Shown in pieces: positions 34,941 through 45,300 of a stretch of DNA of 64,000 nt. The stretch lies in assembly GCF_018860975.1 (NCBI RefSeq), contig NZ_JAHKQI010000008.1, forward strand, positions 597,635 through 661,634. The letters are read 5' to 3'. The notes beneath the pieces were generated by a model. It was not told the origin of the DNA. It searched no databases and saw only the letters and a list, made by a program, of their open reading frames with translations. Position 1 is the first letter of the stretch. Each line of letters starts with the position of its first letter. The position numbers and the translations under genes are program-made. The DNA is from Lentibacter algarum. GTDB lineage: Bacteria > Pseudomonadota > Alphaproteobacteria > Rhodobacterales > Rhodobacteraceae.

Positions 34941-35146
34941 TCATCATCTCCTAGATAAAACACATCTTCTACTGGCACACCGAGTTCGGCTGCCAGTTTA
35001 AGTGCCAGTAAAGCTGACGGAATAAACACGCGGTTCTCGATGGTGTTTATAGTTTTGCGGCTAACGCCCACGGCTTCGGCGAGTTGTGCTTGCGTGTGTC
35101 CCGCCTCTGATCGCAACTCTTTGAGCCGGTTGAAAAGCCTGCTCAT
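34937..35146 (-). CDS. small HTH (XRE-type) transcriptional regulator
   Basis: The 69-residue product MSRLFNRLKELRSEAGHTQA is almost entirely one helix-turn-helix domain of the Cro/CI type (YozG-like), with QAQLAEAVGVSRKTINTIEN as helices 2-3. The start at ATG 35146 has a GAGGGCGGG element before it; longer upstream readings lack homology. It overlaps the hydrolase start by four bases, forming a small operon. TGTAAC-type repeats just upstream are candidate autoregulatory sites. Confidence 0.88.
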   Translation of the reverse strand: MSRLFNRLKELRSEAGHTQAQLAEAVGVSRKTINTIENRVFIPSALLALKLAAELGVPVEDVFYLGDDE

Positions 35147-35174
35147 CTGCCCGCCCTCTTTCGATAGTTTTTGA

Positions 35175-35248
35175 TGTAACTTGCATGGCGCATCCCCATG
35201 TAACCTACAGGTGACATATTGCACCACAAGTGTAACGTCAAGGTTACC
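35175..35248. promoter_or_regulatory. TGTAAC-type operator repeats upstream of the HTH gene
   Basis: TGTAACCT-AC-AGGTGACA (35199-35216) and TGTAACGT-CA-AGGTTACC (35231-35248) are near-palindromic sites with the same 8-2-8 layout. A half-site TGTAACTT lies at 35175-35182. They fall between the HTH start and the end of cimA, overlapping the cimA stop. The HTH protein is the likely binder. This is inferred from position and symmetry only. Confidence 0.55.
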
Positions 35249-36869
35249 CCCGAGCGAGCTTTCCAGTCGCGCGCAAAAGCTTCCAGTTGATCGCATCAAG
35301 CAGCGCATCAAAGCTCGCGTCGACGATGTTTGGCGATACCCCGACCGTGCTCCAACGCTGGCCTTGGCTGTCTTCACTGTCGATGATCACGCGGGTTACC
35401 GCCTCAGTGCCGCCTTGGGTAATTCTCACTTTGAAATCAACAAGGTGCATATCAGAGATCATCTCACTGTAGTGGCCCAGGTCTTTTGAAAGCGCCTTGG
35501 AAAGCGCATTCACGGGGCCACGATCAGAGCCCGTCTCATCATGGCTTTCACTCACCGACAGCCGCTTTTCGCCATCAACCTTGACCACGACAACCGCCTC
35601 GGAGAGCGAGATCATCTTGTTATACTTGTTCTTGCGGCGTTCAACGCTGACACGGTAGCGTTTCACCTCGAAAAACTCCGGCATTTGCCCCAAAATACGC
35701 CGCGCCAGCAGCTCAAAACTCGCCTGCGCGCTGTCATAAGTATAGCCCAGAGCCTCGCGTTCCTTGATCTCATCAAGGATTTGCTGCAATGCCGGATCGC
35801 TCTTGGCAACCTCTAGCCCCGCATCAGCAAGCCGTTTGCGCAGGTTGCTTTGACCCGCCTGGTTTGACATCGGAATGATGCGCGTATTGCCGACGACTTC
35901 GGGCTTGATGTGCTCGTATGTGCTCGGGTCTTTTAAAATCGCGCTCGCATGCAGCCCCGCTTTATGCGCAAAGGCACTCGCACCTACATAAGGCGCCTGC
36001 CGCTGAGGCACACGATTAAGGATATCATCCAGCTTGCGGCTGACTTGCGTGAGGCCTTCCAGCGCTTCAAGGCTAATGCCTGTCTCAAAGGTGCTGGCGT
36101 AGGGCTCCTTGAGCAGCAGCGTCGGAATGAGCGTCGTCAGGTTGGCATTGCCACAGCGCTCCCCGAGGCCGTTCAACGTTCCTTGCACCTGCCGCGCACC
36201 TGCGTCGATCGCGGCCAGAGAGCAAGCCACTGCGTTCTCGGTGTCGTTATGCGTATGTATGCCAAGCTTGCTGCCTTTGATGCCTGCTTTGATCACCGCC
36301 TGAGTGATCTCGAACACCTCATGCGGCAATGTCCCGCCGTTGGTGTCGCATAGCACAAGCCAGTTTGCGCCAGCCTCTTCGGCGGCTTTCAGGCATTCAA
36401 TCGCATAAGCCGGATTGGCCTTATAGCCATCAAAGAAATGCTCGGCATCAAACAACGCCTCACGCCCCTGCGCCACAATATGGGCCATACTCGCGCGGAT
36501 GTTCTCGGCGTTTTCCTCAAGGCTAATACCCAGCGCCGTGACTACATGAAACTCATGGGTTTTCCCCACAAGGCAAACATGTTCGGTGCCCGCATTCAGC
36601 ACTTCAGCCAGCACATCGTCGTTCTCTGCCGAGCGCCCTGCGCGTTTGGTCATCCCGAAGGCGGTGAACTTAGCGCGGGTCTTCGGAGCTTCATTAAAAA
36701 AGTCGCTGTCCGTCGGGTTCGCCCCGGGCCAGCCGCCTTCAATGTAATCCACCCCTAGCGCATCAAGCATCTCTGCAATCTGGTGTTTTTCAGGAGTCGA
36801 GAACTGCACACCCTGCGTCTGCTGCCCGTCCCGCAACGTAGTGTCGTAAATGTAAAGCCGCTCAGTCAT
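35244..36869 (-). CDS. cimA: citramalate synthase
   Basis: CimA condenses pyruvate and acetyl-CoA to (R)-citramalate, allowing threonine-independent isoleucine synthesis. The 541-residue product begins MTERLYIYDTTLRDGQQTQG, the DRE-TIM metallolyase start. NGLGERCGNANLTTLIP and KLGIHTHNDTENAVACSLAA hold the conserved His and Asn metal ligands, and the C-terminal part (from about 415) is the LeuA dimerisation/regulatory domain. Length and the DGQQ form favour CimA over LeuA. It lies downstream of cysS on the same strand after an unusual 180-base gap. Confidence 0.92.
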   Translation of the reverse strand: MTERLYIYDTTLRDGQQTQGVQFSTPEKHQIAEMLDALGVDYIEGGWPGANPTDSDFFNEAPKTRAKFTAFGMTKRAGRSAENDDVLAEVLNAGTEHVCLVGKTHEFHVVTALGISLEENAENIRASMAHIVAQGREALFDAEHFFDGYKANPAYAIECLKAAEEAGANWLVLCDTNGGTLPHEVFEITQAVIKAGIKGSKLGIHTHNDTENAVACSLAAIDAGARQVQGTLNGLGERCGNANLTTLIPTLLLKEPYASTFETGISLEALEGLTQVSRKLDDILNRVPQRQAPYVGASAFAHKAGLHASAILKDPSTYEHIKPEVVGNTRIIPMSNQAGQSNLRKRLADAGLEVAKSDPALQQILDEIKEREALGYTYDSAQASFELLARRILGQMPEFFEVKRYRVSVERRKNKYNKMISLSEAVVVVKVDGEKRLSVSESHDETGSDRGPVNALSKALSKDLGHYSEMISDMHLVDFKVRITQGGTEAVTRVIIDSEDSQGQRWSTVGVSPNIVDASFDALLDAINWKLLRATGKLARG

Positions 36870-36880
36870 GTGCTTGCCCC

Positions 36881-37021
36881 TTGTCTGGGCAGTGCCCGAA
36901 CCGCATGGGGCGGCTCTCTGTCAGGCAATCTGGTATCACAGCCACAGGCGCCGGATACTTGGTCAGCCCTCCGCCAAAAGCGCCCGCCCCGTGGGGGGCG
37001 GTTCGGGCGCTGCCCAGACAA
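36881..37021. repeat. 24-bp inverted repeat in the cysS-cimA gap (MITE-like or RNA structure)
   Basis: The left arm at 36881-36904 (starting TTGTCTGGGCAGTGCCCGAA) and the right arm at 36998-37021 are reverse complements with one mismatch (T/C in the middle). GGGGCGG-type sequence extends the homology inward on both sides, and each arm contains a smaller GGGC-N3-GCCC palindrome. The central 93 bases hold no gene. Mobile miniature element, REP-type repeat or a long stem in the cysS-cimA transcript are all possible. Confidence 0.65.
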
Positions 37022-37049
37022 GCTGGGCGGTTGTGTTTAAAAGGAAAAC

Positions 37050-38405
<1,356 letters not shown>

Positions 38406-38584
38406 AGCGCCCTCGTGCACACGGGTTGTCCGATGGCGGGCTTAGCAACTTCAACTCAGATATGAAACAAAGAACAGCGGCCCGCGTGATCAACTCAGCA
38501 GGTGATAATGCAGGTAATAATGCAAATTACAGATTTGTATCCGGTGTTCATAGGCATAGCCCTAGCGCGCCTGAACCGCTCCGG

Positions 38585-39838
38585 TCAAGTGTCTTGCATC
38601 CTGGCAAAGCCCTTTGCCAGCGCGCGCCACCCCCAGACACCAAGCGCCAGAGCTCCTAATCCCGCGGCAAAAAAAGGCATGGTCAGCGCCCATCCCCGCG
38701 GCAACACACTCTCTCCCCCGCGCACAACAAGCCCCGAGGCGATCATACCAATCGGCATCATTCCCCATGCAAACATCCTGTAAAGCGCATTCACACGCCC
38801 CATCAGCTCGTCAGGAATACATCGCTGGCGGTAAGACACAGAAACCGTGTTCCAAACCACCCCGAAGAACTCAAACACAGTGAGAACAATAGCCAGCGCC
38901 AGAGGACTGGGCAAAAACGCAATACAAAGGTAAATCGGCCCCGAAACAATCAGCGATAGCTGTGCTGTCTTCATCGGCCCCAGTGCTTTGACGATGTGCT
39001 CACCGACAAAGCCCGCAATGATCCCGCCTAACGCCCCCCCTGCCAGCACAAGGCCATAGACCCGCACAGTCGCCTCAAGGTTCTCCTGCACATGCAGCAC
39101 CAAGGCGATGTGAGACATATGGAAAAACAGGTTCCATAAACCCGTGATCAGCGCCAGCGCCATCAGCAAAGGCGCACCGCGTAGAAACTGCCAAGCCTCG
39201 CTCAGCTCAACGCGCCAATGCCCGCCAAACTGCCGCTCCGGCTTGAACCGCCCGGTAATGCGCCACACCAGCGAAACAGCCGCCAAGTAGGCCAGCGCAT
39301 TTACAAACATCGGCAGAGGCAGCGCCCAAGCGATCAGGAATGCGCCAACCACAGGCCCGAGCAACACATTGCCGATCAGTTCGACACTCCACAGCCGCCC
39401 ATTGGCACGCTCAAGCATATCATGCTCGACAATTGCAGGCAGCATGGTTTGCGCGGCGTTATCGCGAAACACCTCAGCCGCACCAACAACCAAGGCGGCA
39501 GTGAGCAAAGTCCAGTAAAGCCAGGGCGTTGATATCCCCCTCATTGGCGCCTCTCCCAAGGGAAGCGCACTCCATACAGCGACTCCAGCCAAGGCAAAGC
39601 CCACAAAGCGCAAAGCATCCATGCCAAAAATCAACCGTCGCCGATCGACGCGGTCGGTGATGATCCCTGCGGGCACAGCAAAGACAAACCAAGGCAGGCG
39701 CAGCGCCACCGACACAAGCGCAATCAACAACGGGTCGCGCGTCAGCAGCGAGGCAATCCATGCCCACGCCACCATCGCGATACCATCTGCAAGATTGGTA
39801 AAGCCGCTGGCAATCACAAAGCGCTGAAATCTGTTCAT
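38585..39838 (-). CDS. MFS transporter (EntS/MFS_3-like)
   Basis: The 417-residue membrane protein starts MNRFQRFVIASGFTNLADGI, a typical opening of the MFS_3 group with an early NLADG motif. GIITDRVDRRRLIFGMDALR near 59-78 is the loop 2-3 motif, and RRCIPDELMGRVNALYRM-like residues near 347 match the conserved second-half loop. Members export siderophores, drugs or lipids; no specific substrate is visible. The ORF extends 288 bases upstream, but that part overlaps the divergent aminotransferase leader and is not homologous. The two genes diverge with 100 bases between starts. Confidence 0.85.
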   Translation of the reverse strand: MNRFQRFVIASGFTNLADGIAMVAWAWIASLLTRDPLLIALVSVALRLPWFVFAVPAGIITDRVDRRRLIFGMDALRFVGFALAGVAVWSALPLGEAPMRGISTPWLYWTLLTAALVVGAAEVFRDNAAQTMLPAIVEHDMLERANGRLWSVELIGNVLLGPVVGAFLIAWALPLPMFVNALAYLAAVSLVWRITGRFKPERQFGGHWRVELSEAWQFLRGAPLLMALALITGLWNLFFHMSHIALVLHVQENLEATVRVYGLVLAGGALGGIIAGFVGEHIVKALGPMKTAQLSLIVSGPIYLCIAFLPSPLALAIVLTVFEFFGVVWNTVSVSYRQRCIPDELMGRVNALYRMFAWGMMPIGMIASGLVVRGGESVLPRGWALTMPFFAAGLGALALGVWGWRALAKGFARMQDT

Positions 39839-39938
39839 GCCCGCAGAAGACAGCAATCTCGCAGCCTTCGCAATTGACAAACAGCAAGCCCCGTGTTCCC
39901 GATGCCCGCAACACATCCTTTTGCTAATGAGGCCCGCC

Positions 39939-41111
39939 ATGCGCATGTCAGACAAACTCAAATCAATCGCAGGTGAAGGCGGCGACGGCTGGGAGCTGTT
40001 CCTGCGCGCCCGTGGGATGATCGCCTCTGGCACCCCTGTCACCGAGCTGACCATCGGCGAGCACGACATACGCACCGCCGCCCCCGTTTTGCAGGCCATG
40101 CACGAGGCCGCAAAGGCTGGCAACACCGGCTATGCTATCATGCATGGGCAGATGACCCTGCGCGAGGCCGTTGCCGCACGTGTGCAAGCCCGCACAGGTG
40201 TGCCAACAACATATGAGAACGTGTTAATCACCCCTGGCGGGCAGTCTGCCCTTTTCGCTGCGCATATCGCCAGCTTGGACAATGGGCAAACCGCGCTTTA
40301 CATGGACCCGTTCTACGCCACCTACCCCGGAACTATCCGTGCAGTGGGGGCCGTTGATAAGCCAGTGCCCGCCCGCGCCGAACACGCCTTTCAGCCCCAA
40401 CGCGCCGATCTGGAAGCCGCGATCAACGAGAGCACCCGCACGCTGCTGATCAACTCGCCCAACAACCCGACAGGCGTGATCTACACGCCTGAAACCATGC
40501 AGATGATCGCCGATGTCGTGCAGGCGCATGGCCTCACGCTGATTTCCGATGAAGTCTACGACACCCAGATATGGGAGGGCGTTCACATCTCACCGCGCTC
40601 GCTTGAAGGCATGGCCGACCACACGCTGGTTGTTGGCTCCATGTCAAAAAGCCACGCCATGACAGGCTCGCGCTGCGGCTGGCTGGTTGGCCCAGCGGAT
40701 GTGATCGATAAACTGGTCGATCTTTCGACTGTCACTACATACGGCGTGCCGGGTTATATCCAAGACGCCGCCCTCTTCGCGCTTGAGCAAGGCGAAAGCT
40801 TTGAAGAAGAGATCGCCGCCCCGTTCAAACGCCGCCGTGAAGTGACTTTGAAAGCCTTGGCCTCCCAGAATATCCTCACCCCTGTCCCCACAGCGGGCGC
40901 AATGTATGTGATGCTCGACGTGCGCCAAACCGGCCTCACCGGTGAAGAGTTCGCCAACCGTTTGCTGGACGAGCGCCACATCGCCGTCATGCCCGGTGGA
41001 TCGTTCGGAAACGAGGCCGCAGGCCATGTGCGTGTGGCTATGACAATCGAGGACAGCGCCTATGAGGCCGCTCTCAAAGATATCTGTTCATTTGCCGCTG
41101 CCTTAGCGTGA
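39939..41111 (+). CDS. class I/II PLP-dependent aminotransferase
   Basis: The product has 390 residues from ATG 39939; ATG 39945 is also possible. LLINSPNNPTGVIYTPE near 168-184 holds the conserved Asn and Pro of fold type I aminotransferases. LVVGSMSKSHAMTGSRCGWL near 228-247 has the PLP lysine, and FGNEAAGHVRVAMT holds the substrate-binding Arg. The exact substrate is unknown; it resembles the aspartate/aromatic type. The next gene overlaps the stop by four bases (GTGA). Confidence 0.9.
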   Translation: MRMSDKLKSIAGEGGDGWELFLRARGMIASGTPVTELTIGEHDIRTAAPVLQAMHEAAKAGNTGYAIMHGQMTLREAVAARVQARTGVPTTYENVLITPGGQSALFAAHIASLDNGQTALYMDPFYATYPGTIRAVGAVDKPVPARAEHAFQPQRADLEAAINESTRTLLINSPNNPTGVIYTPETMQMIADVVQAHGLTLISDEVYDTQIWEGVHISPRSLEGMADHTLVVGSMSKSHAMTGSRCGWLVGPADVIDKLVDLSTVTTYGVPGYIQDAALFALEQGESFEEEIAAPFKRRREVTLKALASQNILTPVPTAGAMYVMLDVRQTGLTGEEFANRLLDERHIAVMPGGSFGNEAAGHVRVAMTIEDSAYEAALKDICSFAAALA

Positions 41112-41881
41112 GCAAAGACAGAGGCAGAGACAGAGACAGAGACGGCGGTGATATCTACGACCCCGCCTTTGTTGCAGGGCTGTTTGATCGCTGCTCATCA
41201 AACTACCGCCGTTGGAGCGCTGTGAGTTCGTTTGGCTTTGTCTGGCTGTGGCGCAAGCAATGCGTGGGCCTCCTACCCGTGGAGAACCACCAAGGCGCTG
41301 TTGTTGTTGACCTGATGGCAGGCACCGGCGAAGTCTGGCCTCATCTGCTGAAGCGTTTGCCTAAGCTTGGCACCATCACCGCGCTTGATATCTCGCATCG
41401 CATGCATACCGAGGCCGTTGAGCGCTTGCATGGAGCCTATGCCGAGAAGATCACCCACATCGAGGCCGATGCACTGCAAACCGATCTGCCGCAAAACCAC
41501 GCCGACCTTGTGGTCTCAACCTTCGGCCTCAAAACCTTCAACGCCGAGCAGCAGACCGTCTTGGCCAAACAAATCGCCCGCATCCTCAAGCCCGGTGGTC
41601 GTTTTGCTCTCATCGAAGCGTCTGACCCGAAGGGCTGGGTGCTGCGCCCGTTCTACCGCCTCTACCTTGACCGCCTCTTGCCCAAGATCGAAAGCCTGTT
41701 CCTGAAGGGCGCCAATGATTTCAGCATGATAGGCACCTACACGCGCAACTACTCAAACAGTTCGTACATGGCCGACGTCCTGCGCACGGCGGGGTTGGGC
41801 GTGGTTTGCAAAAAACACTTCTTCGGCTGCGCAACAAGCGTCGCGGGGCATAAGCCGCACCCGCATCAAAGCCAACCCTGA
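41108..41881 (+). CDS. SAM-dependent methyltransferase (UbiE/COQ5-like)
   Basis: The 257-residue product starts at GTG with an odd RDRDRD leader encoded by a hexanucleotide repeat. The Rossmann motif VVVDLMAGTGEVWPHLLK near 65-82 and ARILKPGGRFALIEASDPKG near 161-180 are typical of class I methyltransferases. YTRNYSNSSYMADVLRTAG near 219-237 fits the UbiE-like C-terminal cap. The substrate is unclear, perhaps a quinone precursor or lipid. Translation is coupled to the aminotransferase. Confidence 0.8.
   Translation: MSKDRGRDRDRDGGDIYDPAFVAGLFDRCSSNYRRWSAVSSFGFVWLWRKQCVGLLPVENHQGAVVVDLMAGTGEVWPHLLKRLPKLGTITALDISHRMHTEAVERLHGAYAEKITHIEADALQTDLPQNHADLVVSTFGLKTFNAEQQTVLAKQIARILKPGGRFALIEASDPKGWVLRPFYRLYLDRLLPKIESLFLKGANDFSMIGTYTRNYSNSSYMADVLRTAGLGVVCKKHFFGCATSVAGHKPHPHQSQP
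41125..41143 (+). repeat. CAGAGA hexanucleotide repeat in the methyltransferase 5' end
   Basis: Three perfect CAGAGA units followed by C encode part of the RDRDRD leader. Length change by one unit would add or remove two residues in frame, so the leader probably varies between strains. Confidence 0.7.
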
Positions 41882-42036
41882 TAGCTGAACGCCGCATGGC
41901 CAGTTATGCCAGATATGCCGACAAAACGACATTTCGCCGGGGACCGTATGACGATGACGAGGTTAGAGTGGTCATTGGCTTCAAGCACTCCGAGAGGCAT
42001 GTCGCAACGCCTCCCGGATGATCTTATGGGCTATTG

Positions 42037-44031
42037 TCAGAACGTCTTCGCCAAAGTGAACTTGAAGTTTCGCCCCGGGGCTGTGCGTGTCGCGAGGTGC
42101 GGCGTGTATTCCTTGTCGAAAATGTTCTCGACACCAAAACGCATCTCTGTGCCTTCAAGAACACCGGATTGCGGTTTGTAAGTTGCACGCAGGTTGTGCG
42201 TCACATTCGAGGCGCTTGGCGTGGATGACCGCGTCATCTTTTTGTTTGCGACAACTTCCCAGCTCAGGTCGAGTTCGTCGTCCCACTTTTTGCCGACGGT
42301 CAAACGAAGCTGATCGGCGGGGATGCCTTCCCAGTCACCACCCGGCGCAGGGCTAATGTATTCGCCACGCTGGATATTGAGGTTGGCGTCAAAATAGACA
42401 CCCGAAGCAAGGCTGTAAGCCGCTTCAACCTCAAAGCCTTTCAGCTCGGCCGAGCCGAGAGGCGTGAATGTGCCCGCAACATTATACGAGGTGATGTCGT
42501 AAAACTTGGTCTTGTAGACATTGGCCTTGAAAGCAAAGTCGTCGCCCTCGGTGAACACATCGAGGTTGTCAAAGGAGAAGCCAAGCTCAAAGGTCGTCGC
42601 TTTCTCGCTTTGTGTCATGTAGGCCGGAGTTCCCAAGTCGTCGATGATCGGCATGCTTTCGGAGTAAGCGGCCGAGCCGAAAATGCCGAAGCCGTTGTCA
42701 AACTTGTAGAATGCCGACAAGCCGCCCATGAGGACATCGTTGCTATAGGACACAGTGCCGTCACCGATCGACTGACTTTCAAAGCGCAGCGCGGGTGTCA
42801 GTGTCAGGCGCTCACCGATTGACATATCATCGACGATGAACAGCGCGATGCGGTCATCCGTGCCGCCGGCCGCTGAGGAGGCGTCGAGCCGCTCTTTGCG
42901 CTTGAACTCAACACCGGTGCGCAAATTGTGCGAAACAGACCCAGTTTCAAACAGCGCGGTGTTTTTGACTGTGAGCTTGGTTGTTTCATACCGGTGGTCT
43001 GCATCGACAAGCGGCTGCAAGAATGGCCAGCTTGGCCCGCCCTCGAGCGGCGAACTGCCGGCAACATAGCTCTGGTCGATTTGTTGGTCTGAGTAAGACA
43101 AGATAACATCTAGGTCGATCAGGTCATTGTCATAGGGGTTGTATTTGTATCCCAAAGTCGCGGTGCGCGAATGCGTTTGCCTGTCAACATTACCAAACTG
43201 CCCGCCTGTTGTTTCAAACGAGTCATACGGCACATCTTTGGAGTCGGAGTTGGTGTCGGTCAGCGAGAAAGTCACTGCGTGATCACCGTCGCCAAATGTC
43301 TTCTTGGCTTTGATCTGCCAGCTTGGGAGCGAGAAAGAGGAGTTGCCGATTGTCGCACCTGCGCCATCGGTTTGGTCGTTTTGGGTTGTGTAGGTGTAGT
43401 TGCCGAGTACCTCAAAGTCTTCAGCGACCTGCCAAGCAAAGATTGACGAGCTCGACATGCCGTCGCCGTTGCTTGAGAACTGCACGCTTTGGCGAAGCCG
43501 GAACCCCGGGGCGCCACCCGTGAAGTCGGACGCATCTTTGGTTTCAAGCCGCACCATGCCGCCGATTGCACCTGAGCCAAACTCGAATGTGCCGGCCATG
43601 CCGCGGACAACGTCAACCGACTTGTAGAGGGCCGGGTCAGTGTAGAGCTGCGTGCCGATCCGGTAGAGCTCTTCTGCGCCGACGTCGGCATCATCAACCT
43701 GAATGATAACCTTCTGGTCCGAACCATAAGTTGAGTTGGCCCCAAAACCACGAATGTTGATGCCCGAGCCTTGTGGCGTCTGGCCGTTGATCAGGGTCAC
43801 ACCGGGAACAGAGTCAACAAGCTCGGCAACTGTGCTGGCTTGACGGTCATCCATTTCGCTTTGATCAACCGTGGTCGCGGCGGTCGCGGTATCCGTTTGG
43901 ACCTCACGTTTGGTTTTGCCAAGAATAACCTCATCAAGGTCGGTGGCGTAGTCTTGTGCAAAGGCCGGCAGTGTCAGAAGCACAGCTGTGCTGCACAACA
44001 ATGAGGCTTTCGCGAATCTCTGAATTCGCAT
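42037..44031 (-). CDS. hmuR: TonB-dependent haem receptor
   Basis: The 664-residue outer membrane protein begins with a signal peptide (MRIQRFAKASLLCSTAVLLT...AFAQ). The plug domain includes STVAELVDSVPGVTLINGQ and GINIRGFG near 90-97. The C terminus ends in Phe (NFKFTLAKTF), as in outer membrane barrels. Haem specificity is inferred from its position opposite hmuSTUV. An FRAP-type motif was not found, and a catechol siderophore receptor is an alternative. It is the single leftward gene of the haem locus, with its promoter overlapping the iron box. Confidence 0.88.
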   Translation of the reverse strand: MRIQRFAKASLLCSTAVLLTLPAFAQDYATDLDEVILGKTKREVQTDTATAATTVDQSEMDDRQASTVAELVDSVPGVTLINGQTPQGSGINIRGFGANSTYGSDQKVIIQVDDADVGAEELYRIGTQLYTDPALYKSVDVVRGMAGTFEFGSGAIGGMVRLETKDASDFTGGAPGFRLRQSVQFSSNGDGMSSSSIFAWQVAEDFEVLGNYTYTTQNDQTDGAGATIGNSSFSLPSWQIKAKKTFGDGDHAVTFSLTDTNSDSKDVPYDSFETTGGQFGNVDRQTHSRTATLGYKYNPYDNDLIDLDVILSYSDQQIDQSYVAGSSPLEGGPSWPFLQPLVDADHRYETTKLTVKNTALFETGSVSHNLRTGVEFKRKERLDASSAAGGTDDRIALFIVDDMSIGERLTLTPALRFESQSIGDGTVSYSNDVLMGGLSAFYKFDNGFGIFGSAAYSESMPIIDDLGTPAYMTQSEKATTFELGFSFDNLDVFTEGDDFAFKANVYKTKFYDITSYNVAGTFTPLGSAELKGFEVEAAYSLASGVYFDANLNIQRGEYISPAPGGDWEGIPADQLRLTVGKKWDDELDLSWEVVANKKMTRSSTPSASNVTHNLRATYKPQSGVLEGTEMRFGVENIFDKEYTPHLATRTAPGRNFKFTLAKTF

Positions 44032-44126
44032 GAGTGTCCCTTCCAAATCTTAACGAATTAAGGCTGGCGGGAGGCTGGCGTCTTCGTCTTCATGCGCCCG
44101 TTTCATCGGGCAATGCAGGTTTGCTA

Positions 44127-44155
44127 TTGATCCTGACTATTTTTGTCAATAATAA
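44127..44155. promoter_or_regulatory. iron-responsive box within divergent hmuR/hmuS promoters
   Basis: TGACTATTTTTGTCA (44134-44148) fits the TGA-N9-TCA iron-Rhodo box. Rightward, TTGATC (44127-44132), a 17-base spacer and TAATAA (44150-44155) form an hmuS promoter with the box in the spacer. Leftward, TTGACA (44149-44144) followed 17 bases on by TAGCAA is an hmuR promoter whose -35 overlaps the box. Occupancy by an iron-sensing repressor (RirA/Rrf2-type in Rhodobacteraceae) would shut off both. Confidence 0.7.
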
Positions 44156-44247
44156 CTTCCTCAGAAAATCAGGCGCACCAGCGAGTTGTATCCAAGCGAT
44201 ACCCAGCCAGACGCACCCCTCAAAATGCTTTGAAAAGGAGAGCTCTC

Positions 44248-45300
44248 ATGGGAGCGACTACAACCATTTCCGCGGGTGAAATAAAGGCCGCCCGCCTTGA
44301 AGAACCCAAGATGCGCGACCGTGACTTCGCCGACAAAATCGGCATCTCCGAAGGCCAGCTTGTGGCGGCACATGTTGGTGAAACAGCGACACGAATCACG
44401 GCTGATATGGATATTCTCATGCCTGCCCTTACGCGGCTTGGTGAGGTCATGGCGCTCACCCGCAACGAAAGCTGCGTGATCGAGAAGGTCGGCGTCTATG
44501 ATAACTACCGCGGCGGCGAGCACGCCTGTCTGATCGTCAACGGCGAGATGGATCTGCGGATGTTCCCCAAGCGTTGGGTGCACGGCTTTGCGATCGAACA
44601 CGAGACTGAGAAAGGCATGCGCCGCACCATTCAGATTTTTGATGCCGCTGGTGATGCGACCCACAAAGTCTTTATGCGCGAAGGCTCGAATGTGGATGCT
44701 TGGGCCAGCGTCGTCGCAGAACTGCGCATTGACGACCAGAGCAACACTTTGAATGTCGAGCCGCGTCAGCCGGTTGAAGATGCCAAGGGCGACCCTGCGA
44801 AAGCCGACAAACTGCGCGAAGAATGGGACAAGATGACCGATACCCATCAGTTCCTGATGATGACCCGCAGGCTCAAGTTCAACCGTCTCGGGGCCTACCG
44901 CGTTGCGGGCGAGGGCTATGTGCGCAAGCTTGACACCACGGCTGTCGAAATACTGCTCAACAAGGCCGCCGAAACAGAAACGCCGATCATGGTTTTCGTC
45001 GGCAACCAAGGCTGCATCGAGATTCACACCGGCCCTGTTAAGCGCATCGTCGAGATGGGCCCGTGGATCAACGTGCTTGATCCGGGCTTTGATCTGCACC
45101 TGCGCAAAGACCATATCGCCGAAGTTTACGCTGTGAAGAAGCACACCAAGCGCGGTGACGCGATTTCGGTTGAGGTGTTCGGCGCAGACGGCTCTTTGAT
45201 CACGCAGGTGTTCGGCGTTCTGGCGCAGGAAGGGGCTGCTGAACAGTGGAACGCGCTTGTCGCCGCACTTCCTGATGCAAACACGGAAGATGCAGCATGA
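44248..45300 (+). CDS. hmuS: haemin-degrading factor HmuS
   Basis: The 350-residue cytoplasmic protein starts MGATTTISAGEIKAARLEEP after a strong AAAAGGAG site. It shows the two-fold repeat of the HemS/ChuS family: GEVMALTRNESCVIEKVGVY in the first half and AETETPIMVFVGNQGCIEIH in the second. HemS-family proteins store or degrade haem after uptake, releasing iron. The upstream in-frame ATG at 44143 lies in the iron-box promoter and is not used. It overlaps hmuT by four bases. Confidence 0.93.
   Translation: MGATTTISAGEIKAARLEEPKMRDRDFADKIGISEGQLVAAHVGETATRITADMDILMPALTRLGEVMALTRNESCVIEKVGVYDNYRGGEHACLIVNGEMDLRMFPKRWVHGFAIEHETEKGMRRTIQIFDAAGDATHKVFMREGSNVDAWASVVAELRIDDQSNTLNVEPRQPVEDAKGDPAKADKLREEWDKMTDTHQFLMMTRRLKFNRLGAYRVAGEGYVRKLDTTAVEILLNKAAETETPIMVFVGNQGCIEIHTGPVKRIVEMGPWINVLDPGFDLHLRKDHIAEVYAVKKHTKRGDAISVEVFGADGSLITQVFGVLAQEGAAEQWNALVAALPDANTEDAA

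Noticed and set aside
42627-42836. Short antisense frames within the haem receptor gene
   Set aside because: They lack start sites and match no family; the receptor frame is long and typical of TonB-dependent barrels.
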